Source of the DNA: Phycomyces blakesleeanus NRRL 1555(-) | Lineage: Eukaryota; Mucoromycota; Mucoromycetes; Mucorales; Phycomycetaceae | Length of the DNA stretch: 64,000 nt | Direction: 5' to 3' | Assembly: GCF_001638985.1 (NCBI RefSeq) | Contig: NW_017265134.1 | Location: forward strand, 3,269,800 to 3,333,799 | In this document: piece by piece, positions 1 through 11,800 of the stretch | How positions within the stretch are numbered: the first letter of the stretch is position 1 | How the letters are laid out: each line of letters begins with the position of its first letter | The notes under the pieces: generated by a model | Databases searched by the model: none | Seen by the model: the letters and a program-made list of their open reading frames with translations, nothing else | What the model was told of the DNA's origin: nothing | Translations under genes and position numbers: made by a program

Positions 1-218
1 AGATCCAGGATCAGCTCGCACTTTAAAGTATTTTAATAAAACTATAAGTTTTACACAAATGCCTATAGTGTACATACGTACTTACCATATAGAGAATACG
101 AATTGGTCATATCTGCAGCACCTTGCTTTGACACCACACTAGTGTTCAGCTAGTCACGAACCTAGTGTCTAAAATACTCTGCCCATAGTTTACAGGTCAC
201 CCAAATCCATGCATATTT

Positions 219-3036
219 TTAAACTAAACACATTGGTATACCCATTCCTATACATGTGTATGTGAACCCATTTTTCCAGTGCTCACTTCTCACTATTATC
301 TGAACTTCTGGGTTCTGGATGATAGGAAGCTCTTTAGTTAAAGAGTATTGAAGTCCCATTATTGTGCCAACTAAAAAAATATGTTTGCACAAATTATTAG
401 GGTCTGGACAAGAGCCAACTGACAGGACTTCCTCTTTAAGCAAGAGCTCATACCAAACAGAATTGTCAGTAAAGGAGCGACACTTGTACACCTGTAATAA
501 ATAAATAAAAATTGATATTGATATGATTGAACTCAATGCACTATCAGTTATATACTCTTACCAAGTTGTCTTCTACAGTTTTAATCATGCAAAGAGCATC
601 CTCGTGATCAACGTCAAAAGCCTTCTTCTTAGCCTTCTCAACATGAGTGAGAACAAGCTTCTTGAACCCATACATAATCTTGAGACCCTCTTGTCTATAG
701 TCATGCTCAACTACTTGGGAGAACATGTAAACCAACCGGTTAACCCAGAAGTTTTTTGATCTTCCCAAGTAGTAAGCTTTCAAGATATGGTAATAGGATT
801 CAATAAGATTGTTCGTGTGGAATCTGGCATTCTAATAAAAAACAGTAGAAACAGTTCATAAATAAAACATTATAATTGTATTAGCTTTACCAATCTCCAG
901 GCCATCAACCAAAGGTCACTGTTGTGGGGAGAAAATAAAGCAAAATATAATATAGACGAAAGAATTCGTGAGAACTTGTGTAGGCTGTTTATTTCAAAAG
1001 AAAAGTAAAGAATGATAAAATTCGATTCTCTTTCTATACGGAACTATCTACGGATATTTATATGTTTTTCTAATTTGTAATTCAGTGTGTGCTTAAGTAA
1101 TCTTTATCACAATGAGTCATCTTCCAGGAGTATTGTTCTTCTGGAAAGATCCAGAAAGACCAATTGATATGATACTTCTCCAGTCAGATCAGTCCAAGAG
1201 TTTTGGTAAAGAAGAGCATTTATGCTATTGGTAATATTTTAGTATTCCGACCCAGATACTCGGGTAATGTTTCATAATATTAAATAGTTGTAGTTGTAGT
1301 CTCTCAATTAAGTATTTGTATAATAAAAGAAATATGTAGATGAAATATAATGATGCCATATATATAATGTATATGTATTTGTATATCCCATGTCATGGTG
1401 ATAATAATAAATAATCAATTATGTGTATGATGATCTGTATATTAGATAATATCATAAAGGGAGATCTGTTTGACTGGAATAGCTGAGGATATTATTTTAT
1501 CCTTCAGTCTTACTCTCAGATTCAGCAGTAATCAATACTCATTCACAACAGTTACGCTTAGCATGCTAGTGTGTGGCAAAGTATGCCACACATTTCCCAT
1601 GGCCAGCAAACTTGGAAACAAATTCCTTGTATTTCTGGTCAAACGCCTCCTTAGTCTTGGCATGTATCAGTAAGTTGAGGGTTACCCAAACTGCATCTTG
1701 CTCACACTTGCTTTCATAGGTGGCTCCAATAATTTTTATCTACAGCATTAGTAAAATATAAATAATTATTAGTAAAATTTAAGAATGAGTGTATTAACAT
1801 AATTTACATCTTTTTTGATGTGCATTTCCCATGCTCTCTTGATGTGCCAGTAGCACAAAAGGATCTGAACCAACTGGCCAAAGACTTCCTCTAGGGCATC
1901 AATCTCGACTGGGCTGCAGTCAATCATCACGCACTTGACACACAGGCTACAGTTGGATTTAACCCAACTGAGCCATTGTGACAAGGTTGTGATTAATTCT
2001 GCATTAGTCACAAAGAAATAGACTGGACCACCCTTGTTTGTTACATTGCTTCTTACAGCAATTATATACAAATACGAGTGCTTCTTGAAATACACCAAGG
2101 ATTTGCAAGTCTTGTGAGTGGAGTCAATGCATCACTCATCTGCCAACTCAAGAATCTGCTTAATGGTTAGTAATATTATATTATAACTTTTTGTTAAATA
2201 AAATAATATACCTTCTTCTGCCAAGGAGAGATCCACAAAACAAGATATAGCCCATTACCTTGATGAAAGACAATGTGAACCAGATAGTTCTTTTTTTTTC
2301 TAAGAGCTCGTTCCATTGCTTGACACTTGCCTTATCAATGGCGTTTTTTCTTGAAAGCTTGTTCAAATGAGCATTGATGCACAGAGACATCAGGAAACTA
2401 GAAACGCCAAGACTAGCTTCAAGTTATAACACAATTTAGTTAGCAAGCTGGATAAAAAGAAAGACTATTTACTACCTCTTCCAAGCGCTGAAAATCAATG
2501 TGAAGGAGCGTCTTGATGACCTTTCAATCCATGTTATTTTCCACATGGGACACAATCCACTGCTTTATCTTAGCAGGTAGTTTTGAATGAACCATGTCCT
2601 GGACTTTCTCAGGCTGATGGGTAGCATGCTGCCACAAGTAGTCTACAACAACGTTACCATTTTGCAAGGTCTTCTTAGTGATTTTGGCCTTGCAGCCATT
2701 CTTAATTGATCTGGTTTGAACCCTTTTGGCTTTCTGATTGCCAGTGTCTTCGACCAATTTGACCTTCTTGGGCAAACCCTGGTGGCCACAGACGAAGTAC
2801 ACAGTTGTTACAACGTCTTTGGGACTGACAGTTCTGGTGGCCTGGGATGCATGAGTGTTGGTCATGTTCCAGTCCGAGTGTCTTTTGGCCAAGTTCTCAA
2901 ACCAAAAAGAAAAGGCTTCTCTGTAAGCAAAAGTCTCAGTTGCTTTGGGGTTACCACTCTCATAATTGGGTGCAATGCGGATCATGTGGTCATCATTGAT
3001 CTCGTTGATGCTGAAGTTAGTGCGGTTGGAGCTCAT
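219..3036 (-). pseudogene. MULE (Mutator-like) transposase, decayed, multi-exon
   Basis: Reading leftward, exons near 3036-2510, 2425-2212, 2160-1800, 1740-1551 plus 919-890, 835-540 and 492-219 together match the second MULE in this window (52834-61413) along its length. The N-terminal part carries a basic block (KAKRVQTRSIKNGCKAKITKK-like) resembling the zinc/FAR1-type DNA-binding region of MULEs. The core has the DDE-type MULE pattern: IDSTHKT (first acidic residue), MIDCSPVEIDAL (second) and CYWHIKRAWE. Breaks seen are an in-frame TGA after NNMD near 2527 where the other copy has Trp, further stops between exons, and a 631-bp solo LTR inserted at 919/1551 inside an exon. The 3' end probably continues to the left of 219, and no left terminal repeat is visible. 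Family assignment is from motif recognition and self-comparison. Confidence 0.8.
920..1550 (-). repeat. Solo LTR of the gypsy family, reversed, inside the MULE
   Basis: Read on the minus strand it begins TGTTGTGAATGAGTATTGA and ends CAACA, matching the LTR at 8280-8811 at both ends. The flanks are gtcac (915-919) and gttac (1551-1555), a 5-bp target duplication with one difference. Removing the LTR and one duplicate restores the MULE reading seen in the other copy around 60910. It is longer (631 bp) and more divergent than the 532-bp LTRs, so it is an older insertion. Confidence 0.85.
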
Positions 3037-3965
3037 TATGAGTGTAAACGGTTTATTTTTAGATAAAAGTATAGGGAAAGGGAAAGATGTACCTGAAAAA
3101 AAAACAATAATAATAACAATAGAATGTGCTGGACCAAAAACAATCTGGAAAGTCTGGTAAATACAAGACTGCTTTCAGTTTTGAGAATTTAAACTTATCG
3201 TAGTTAATATAGTATCTGCACTATATTCTCTATAGATATGTCCTTTTATATTCTATAATAGCCAATTCTTATTGGAGCAAAAGGACTACTTCAAAACAAA
3301 GTGTTTTTATCATATTTTTTGATTATACTTTGCACTTTATTTTATATTTTGACAGTTACAAAAAGGATGAAAACAGATAATTCAAGCATTGGAAAAAGAA
3401 TAAAAACAGATAATTTTTTTCCACACAAATTTCGAGATTTTGGTTTATTTATTTATTTTTGATTTGGAAAACATGGGTTGATTTAATGGTTTGGTTTTTG
3501 TTTATTTGATAGAAAAATATTTTCAATTGAATGTAATAAAATTACAGTTATTCATTTATTCTTATTGTTAAAAGCTTCTGTTATATATTTGATATTGTTT
3601 TTTTTAGCTATACATAATTGCTATGATATTTATTTATTTTATATAATTTACTTACTCAGGTTACTGAAAAATCTAAAAGTAAAAGACAAAAAGTTAATTG
3701 ATGGTCCAAAACAGTATCATAACCCATTTTATTTTTTTTGGAAATAAAAAATAGGATCCTCCAATGAAATGTTGTTATTTTTACTCCAAAATTTCCAAAT
3801 ATGGTAGTAGCAAGTTGATTAAACTGAAAGTCGAGTTGAGAATACTATTGATTCTGCTAGAACTTTCTAGTATTATCAATTCACGAGTTGAAATTACTGG
3901 TTTGCTCACAGTTTGATTAACTTTTAAAATTAAAATTTTCTTTTTCTTTCAAAAACTTATTTATT
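3037..3965. other. MULE 5' flank and AT-rich spacer
   Basis: No gene is seen. About 3083-3205 (minus sense) is clearly similar to 52671-52790, which lies at the same distance upstream of the other MULE start codon. Both contain a run of TTATTATTATTG and a CAG/GTACATC acceptor-like site, suggesting a conserved 5' UTR intron or promoter. The remainder to 3965 is AT-rich with no recognisable feature. Confidence 0.5.
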
Positions 3966-6560
3966 ATGTCGCCCTTGCCTACTAATATCACTGCTTTTAA
4001 GAGATGCTTTGTTAACGAGTGTGATTCAGAAGAACTAGAGCATTTAATTGAGCAACAAGAAGCTGAAATTTCTAGCGGAATTCAAGTATAAATAAAACAG
4101 ACAATAGATTATATGCAAAAAAATGCACACCAATATTAACAATATATCTTTATAACCTACTAGTATTGCTGCAATTTCTGAAGAGGTGCCTAAGAAAGCT
4201 TGTAGGGGTTGACCATCGAAAAGGATTATGCTGGTTGAAAATTCAACAGCTGAATCGTCCAGTTCAGCCAATTTGTTTACTTCTGTTGGCTCAAATGCCT
4301 TTGTTGCTCTTCAAAGTAGCTTGTCAATCAATGTGTCTGAGTTTGAGCTTGAACTTAAGGCTTTGCCAATGAAAGTACGTGCCAGCACTGCCGCAATTTA
4401 CAGAATGCCCTTAGAACATTGGAAGGTATGTCTCAACTCAATAGAATAATAATCTATATTGTATTGATTGTATTCATTTTTTAATGTTGCTTAAATTGAA
4501 GGACTTTTGCAAAAAAAACCGACACAGATATCCTGTTGATCTTCAGTATCCATATACTGTTGGGCCCACTGAATTTGTTATTGCCTTCTTCAAATAATTT
4601 GTTTTCAAGCAAATGTATATGAAAAGTGTTTCAGTAGAGACTGATGTTAGAATACAAATTGGCTTAAGAACAGAAGATAATGAAGAAAGACAATTGACTT
4701 TGCTCCAAAGTAATACAAAATTGCATGAAATACATAAAAAAAATGCGTCAAATTATACTTAATCATCAACCCATTTTTATAGTTGCTGAGAATGCTCCTT
4801 CTAACAAGAACGGTAGTAAGAAAGTTATTGAAGTTCCTTTAGGTATTGAATCTGTCAATCAATATAAGAAAGTCTTGATGTTCTTGCACAAATTCCAGTC
4901 CAAGCACCAAGAAGTTGGATAGTCGTCTCCCAAGAAGACTAAAGAAGTGATCGAATTGATCAAGAAGTATGAACACGACCTTGTTTACAACCAAGTACAA
5001 ACAAATGTAGATAGAGCAGCCCATTGTGTGATTCGGGACTCTTATAAGAATCCTGACAGCAAATCAGGCTTGCGCAAGATGTTTTCTATCTCTTTCCACC
5101 ACCATATGCTACTTAGGGTTCAGAATTTGAGAAATTTAAACTTTGCGGATTGCTTTTGCACAATCATTCCAAAGAAACAGCACAAAGAAATGCAACAGAC
5201 TCTTGCTTTGGTTTTTAATCTAGACAAGGGCAAGACTCTGAAGGAAGGAGAAGTCAAATTTGCATGTGCCATGTGCCATGAAAACATATTCAGATGTCCT
5301 TTTGGTACATTTGCCTTTTTTATGTTCAGTTTGCTTCAAGTAGGTTGGCCAGCTAAAAAAGGGACTTTTTTAAAATAATTTCTAACTTTATTGATAAAAA
5401 TTATAGACCAGTGGTGACTTCTTAAACGAAGACAGATGGCAGAACTGAAAGGTATTGCGTGGACGTACCAGCCCTGAGAAGAGTTTAACTGGCGCTTCTC
5501 AATGGAAAACTGCAAAAAAGACACTTGCAGATGAAGAGATATTCATCACACGAGTAACATATGGTGGCCGTCATGCTGGGTCAATGGAAGCTGAAGGCTT
5601 AGGGATACCTTTTGATCTGATCAAGCGAGGAGGAGAATGGAAGGATTGACTTGGTCATTTGGAGACCCATTACTTGGGTAAACTCCCATCTCCTTTTGCC
5701 AGAGGTATGACTGGCTTTTGGGGAAAGCCTTTCTCACTGGCAAGAAATGGCGTGTCACCACCAATGGAATTACAAAAGATGTTATTTCCTTGGATCGAAG
5801 ACTATTTTGGTGTCAGTAATGCAGAGTGGGTAGCTGTCTGTGAGAAGGAGATGAATGAAGTCGATGAAAACGAGGATGAGGATGAAAACATCATAAATTT
5901 TGAGATAGATGAAGAAGCAGATTCCGTAGAATTCGTGGAGGAAGATAAAAGATTGCAGTCGAAAGAAAAAAAGAGAAAAGGAAAGCAAAGAGCAATTCAA
6001 AGCAGTATCAATACAGCAAAGCGTAGATTTTTACGACTCTTGATACAATGCAGAAGAATAATCTTATAAGATGTAGCCATTTACTTGTACTTGAACAAAG
6101 AAAACAGACACATCAACACAAGAAACCTTCCGTTCTCAAGTAACAGTTTCAGAATGTTCCAAAAGGATATTGTAGCTGCCATTACCAGCCCTTCCATTGG
6201 TAGACTAGAAGAGTATGAAAGCCTTGTCCCTAAAATTGTGAATACAAACAAAGAGATAGCCAGCAGAGTGACAGAAGTGAATTATCGGATCATATGATTA
6301 CAGCAACAACAAGAGAGCCAATTTGAGAAAAATGAAAACTCTTTTAACAACTTCATTGAACAAAGTAACCAGCAGAATTGTCTTCTGATGAACACAACAC
6401 AGCAACTAGCTAAGGTTATAAAAATCCTCGTAATCTGGCAACATTGTTTAAATTCACAAATACAATTACTTATGACTACCAACAATGCTTCTCAAGGCAT
6501 AAATACCAATGCCAGCTTGTCTCAACCGCCTATCATTCCTGTTCTTTCTACTACTCATTC
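3966..6560 (+). pseudogene. Crypton-type (Ndc10-like) tyrosine recombinase, decayed
   Basis: The spliced reading starts MSPLPTNITAFKRCF and passes the landmarks of fungal Ndc10-like/Crypton proteins: PLGIESVNQYKKVLMFLHKFQ, AHCVIRDSY, the HHHMLLRVQNLR segment with the first catalytic Arg (about 5095-5130), a TYGGRHAG segment where the usual H-x-x-R has Tyr in place of His (about 5560), and the METHYLGKLPSPFARGM segment with the putative nucleophilic Tyr (about 5660-5710). An acidic/basic tail follows, then a Gln/Asn-rich stretch. Stops interrupt it near 4210, 4600, 4920, 5647 and 6069, so it is dead. The C-terminal GCR1_C-like part expected in this family is absent because CACTA copy 1 starts at 6561 and the continuation is not found on its far side. 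A GT-AG intron lies at about 4086-4163. Confidence 0.75.
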
Positions 6561-8279
6561 CACTGGAAAAATAGGGTAATTTCTTCTATAGCGTAGGGTA
6601 CTATTATTTGTGGAGTGATAGCCTAAATTTCCATCATTTTTATCTTTTTTATTTTTGATGGCGATGATAATGCTCAGTCTGTTTTATTGAATAAAAAAAC
6701 GAGTTTACTTTTTTTTGTAAAAAATGTCTACGAGATTTCCTTTTCAGACTTGTAGCCATGTCGCAGAGTTAATAGTTGTATGGCACTTAAACCAAATGAT
6801 ATCTTTTGAGTGAGATAATAAAGCTTTTTATTGTTGTAATATTTATTTATAAGTATGATGAGATTAATGGTCGTGATATTACTACAAATATTTTTGTTGT
6901 ATATGCTTTACAGCTAATAAAATGTACATGACGGCATGTTTTAACAAAAGTGTGTATTATTGTATTTTAGAATGAGGCAATCAATTACTGTTTAGAGAAC
7001 TGCCCATTTTAACAACCAGAATAAACTATGTCATTTTGGCGGCTGGTGTAATTTGGAAAGATATATATTAAATTGTGTTCCTGAACAATTTCTATTCTTG
7101 TCAATTCTAAAGACTTAAAAATAAAACAGATACACACAATATGTTAAGCAACAACAACACTTCAGAATGCAAGTGCTCTAAATGCTCTTTCAATAGCATG
7201 GGATTTGTTTTGGTGTCTACTCAAACACTCAGAAGACATGCACAGCAAGATATTGTGAGATAATATCAATTGGGATCTTCTTGTAAGTTCAAATTTAAGA
7301 AAATTATTATTGCAATAATTTTGATTAAATATTTATTTTCATATAATATAGCCTCAGCTGTAGAATTAATATTGAATGACAATGACATGGAGATTGACTT
7401 TGAAGACAATGTTGATGCCAAAGATCAAGTTGAAGGTATGCATAGTATTTTTATTAAAGTTTTATAATCATTTATAATATCTAATAATTTGATTCTTTTT
7501 TACCCAAAAAAACAGCCGAAGACTTATTTCTTTTTGACATTAATTCTGTGTTTGATTCTAAAAGCAAAGATGAGAGTGTCATTGAAGCAACCATTTTGGA
7601 TATTTCTTACAATGAATCTGATGATGTTAGAGGTTAGTACAAAAAACATATATAAATCAATAAAGTCAACAAGTATTGACTTTTTTCAAATAGATCACTT
7701 TTCTTCATCTAATATGCCAGTTGATCCTACTCATGCTTTCATTGCTTCTTTTGCTGCCTTCTTCATATCCAAATATGTTGTCAAGTCTGGTAGTGCTGTT
7801 CTGTTGAAATTTCATAACGAAGTATTGGCATACTTTGAACAGTCTTTCCGTCTTTCCCTAAGTATAAATGGTGTCAACTCTATGACTGGTCTCAGCGACA
7901 TGACTCGAGGTGTCCAGCAGTTTGTTGCATGTGGCAATTGTAACAAAGTATACAAAGAGTCCAATGTTGTTCCAGAGTGCTGTAATTTTGAGAGACTCTC
8001 TGGTAGAAAATGTGGAAACACTCTGTTTTTTGCAACATCAAGAGCCTTGATTATTTCCAAAAAGATTTACATGTATAACTCCATAATCAAAACATTGTCT
8101 ATTCTTTTTTGCCGTCTTGCATTCAAAGACACCATCAACCATTGGAGAACCAGAGTGCAAGTTCCAGACATAATGTTTGACATTTATAACAGTGCGAAGT
8201 GGAACAGTCTGCCAGGAACCGATCTGGACAGGAACAAGGGCAGGGAAAACAGACAGAGAAATATAGATAGATTCCTTTA

Positions 8280-8811
8280 TGTTGTAAATGAGTATTGACT
8301 ACTGCTGTAATTGAGAATAAGTCTGAAGGAAATAATATAAGGCCTCAGCTATTCCAGTCAAAGGTGTCTACCGATTACTTTATTATTTAACACACAGGTT
8401 TAGCATGCATGATAGTGATTATATTTCATATGATGATATCACCATAATATGGGATACATCAGTGGATTATTATAAGCATAATTATAACTCATAAACACAT
8501 TTACTTTCGATGTTAATACTTCATCGGGACTACACACATTTATATAATTAATCATACATTAATTATCTCAAGATCACGTTGCTCTGATTAAGGCTCAGAT
8601 AGGATCGATTACCTGACCCCAGTCATATAATTTTCCCAATCCAAAACAATATAAATAGCAGTAGTAGTTCAGTGTAGGAACCGGGTCAAACTTTGATACA
8701 AAATCTTTCTCAATAAACAAAACCTACACAAGTTCTCACGAATCTTCGTTCCTAATTTCAAATCTTGAATTCTTCCTCTTAAAAACTTCTTCAACTTCAA
8801 CCACCACAACA
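8280..8811 (+). repeat. 5' LTR of the gypsy element
   Basis: 532 bp, TGTTGTAAATGAG...CCACCACAACA. It contains a TATA-like AATATAAATAG at about 8648-8658 and a poly(A)-signal-like CAATAAAC at about 8711-8720, as expected for U3 promoter and R/U5 processing sites. Confidence 0.95.
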
Positions 8812-8821
8812 TTTTTTTTCG

Positions 8822-8829
8822 TGAACTAC
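8822..8829 (+). promoter_or_regulatory. Possible self-priming primer binding site
   Basis: No TGG-starting tRNA-complementary site follows the 5' LTR. The 8 bases TGAACTAC, 10 bp past the LTR and just before the gag start codon, are the exact reverse complement of GTAGTTCA at 8664-8671 inside the LTR, shortly downstream of the TATA-like box. Tf1/sushi-type chromoviruses prime from their own transcript 5' end. An 8-bp match can occur by chance, so this is tentative. Confidence 0.3.
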
Positions 8830-8830
8830 C

Positions 8831-11800
8831 ATGAACCCCTCTGCTGAGAACTATCCCGCCGCCATCATCCCTGCTCATGATGAGGATGCCATGTCCGTCA
8901 TGACTGAGGAGGACCTCATCGCCAGTCTGAGTGACAACATCTCCTTTGCCAGCTCCACCCCTGGACAATTTGTTGCTCCCTCTCCCCTTCGTCCCTTGGT
9001 AGCGAATGCTGCTACAACAGTCTTGTCTTTGTCAGAGAAACTTAGACTAGAACTTCAACAGCATGTAGAGGCTGTCAGCGCTGCTCACGCTATGAACGAT
9101 GAGCAAGCAGCTGAATTAGCCCTTAATAAGGTCAGACGCGTCAAAGAAATGATAGATATAGAAATAGCATGCAGTCAGTACCTTTCGCCTTCTGTGAAAG
9201 TTGTAGAGAAGAGCAGTCGCACTGGAGGGTTGACTCTTAATAGAAGAGATCTTCCTAAGTTCCAGTTGGCAGACGATGTGATTAGATCCTTCCCAAATGA
9301 AGAGGTCTTTCACTCAGTAGACCACTTCCTTCGCACCTTCCAAAAGGTTATTGAGTCGTCCCTTCAGGACATTGAACTAGTTTGGAAGAGATTTTTGCCG
9401 CTCTGCTTGCCTCATAGTGACGATGGATGGGTAGAGATGGATTTGAAGAAGTGTGTAGATTGGAATGCGGCCAAGATCTGCTTTACAGCAAGACATGGAT
9501 CGCGCTTGGTGACATCCCGTTCGGTAAAAGAGGTATTTACCATGGTAATGCTTCCTTCTGAGTCGATTGGAGATTACTCCAAGAAGTTCCTTCAGGCTGT
9601 GTATGATGCCGGCCTCCCCAAAAACGATGCTCGTGTTGCCGACCGCTTCCTCGCTTCCTTGACTAGGCAAGTACAGACACTCTTGCGGCTCACCATGACC
9701 AGATTGGACTTCAATGGCGAGACCAAAAGAGATTGGACTGTGGAGCAGTTGACGCAGATTGGCAGAGACATCCTTGGCGACGACAATCGCATGTATGCCG
9801 AAGCTACCCAGCTCATTCCTGGTGCCAACATGCACACTGAGAGGAGAATGGAAAAGAAGAGAATGGAGGCGTATCCTCGCAAGAAGGTGCACTCCAGCAA
9901 CAACCAGCAGCACCGAATCAGTAAGCCGGAGCGTTCCTTCTTCTGCTCGCACCATGGTAAGAATACTACACATGAGTCGAGCAAATGCTTCACCCTGGCC
10001 AACAACAAGGCCAAAGTAGCTGCCCCCACCAAGCGCAACCCCTGCAGGCGGTGTGGAGAAAACTACTTCCGTGGCCACGTCTGTAAGGACAGTGAGCCAG
10101 TCCTGATGGTCTCGCAGGTCCCTGCCAAGGAGAAGTCTGAGCAAGTGCTCAAGGCGATCCAAGACAGTGTCGACTTGGAACTCGAAGACATGTCTTTCGA
10201 CTGTAAGTACCTACTTGACAAAATTGAGAGAAGGGTTAAAGCCAATGATGCATTTAATCTAACCACTCCTATTATTGTAGAGAACCACAAACTACTTGGA
10301 ATGATTGACACTGGCAGTGCACGCACTTTCATTAGTTTACAATGTTTGAATGAAAATTTAAATATAAATAAAATAAATTCATCAAATGGTTCCTTCACTT
10401 TCTTGTCAAAGAATAGTGGTACTAAGCGATTGGGAAAAACTGATCCTTTAAATTTTAAATATGTGAATGGAATTACGTTTAAGCATGCACCCGAGGTGTT
10501 AGAGTTTAATACAGGATTTAATTTTGATATTCTTCTTGGAAGAGATATCTTAACAAAAATGAACATCGGATTGATTAATGTTGCATACGATATCGAAGGA
10601 GAATATATTCATTCAGATAACGCTAAAGACTATGCCGCTGTGTATGAGAATCTAAATATCGATAAAGAGAAAAAGTTTGAACCGGATAATTCGCCAGCTG
10701 GTACGGAAATACAGCGAGCAGAATTTATTCAGTCAATTCAGGCCTCACTGGATGAAAATAAGAAAATCCCAGTCGAGTCCTCTTGTCCTTTATCAGAATC
10801 TCTAATTAGATTACCCACAAAAGAAGGCGCCACAGCTTATAGACGTCAATATCCTATTCCCCATGCTCTACGACCAACACTTGATAAACAAGTAAAAGAA
10901 TGGCTTGAGACAGGCACGATTGTCAAGTCCAAGACCAATACTTCCTTCAACAGTCCTATGTTGCTTGTGCCTAAAAGAAACAAAGCTGGAGAGATTGTGA
11001 GTCACCGAGTTTGTCTAGATGTGCGATTATTGAATCAGATCCTACCTCCCACATTCAACTATCCAATTCCTAAAATCCAAACGATATTCCAGAATTTGAG
11101 TGGAAAGAAATTTTTCACCACATTGGATTTATCGAATGCCTACCATCGTTTCAAAGTTGCACCTGAAGATGTTCATAAATTAACATTCACTCATTTAGAT
11201 GGGCAACAATATAGCTTCATTAAAGGCTGCTTTGGCTTGAAGATGCTTACATCACAATTTCAACATGTCATGGCAACTTTGTTTGATAAAATTGACTGTG
11301 TGCAGAATTTTGTTGATGATTGTATTGTGGCTAGCGAAACATTTGAGCAGCATGTTAAGGATGTAAAAATAGTGATTGATAGATTGACATCGGCGAAGTT
11401 GATTCTAAACTCTGATAAATGTGTCTGGTTTCAACATTCAGTGCGATTGCTTGGTTTTGTCGTCAATGAGACAGGCACCAAGGTTGATAAGCGAAAGTTG
11501 ACAAACGTTGATAAATGGCCTATTCCTAAAACTGCGAAACAAATTCAGCAATTTATGGGTTTGATTAATTACTTCAGAGACTATATTCCCATGATCTCGA
11601 AGGTGGCTGAACCTATTTCACGATTAAGTCATGCCAACAATGTAGCTGAGCTATGGACAGATGAGCAGACAAGAAGCTTTAAAGCATTAAAGGACATACT
11701 GCATCAGGATTTAATTCTTCATTACGCAGATATGTCACGTGAAATGTATGTGGCCACAGATGCTTCCCTTTATGGAGTAGCCTGCCTGCTTTTTCAGCGC

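Noticed and set aside
9377..10162. A 261-codon open frame antisense to gag
   Set aside because: It lies wholly opposite the gag part of the intact gypsy polyprotein, has no recognisable motif and is explained as a shadow of a GC-richer coding strand.
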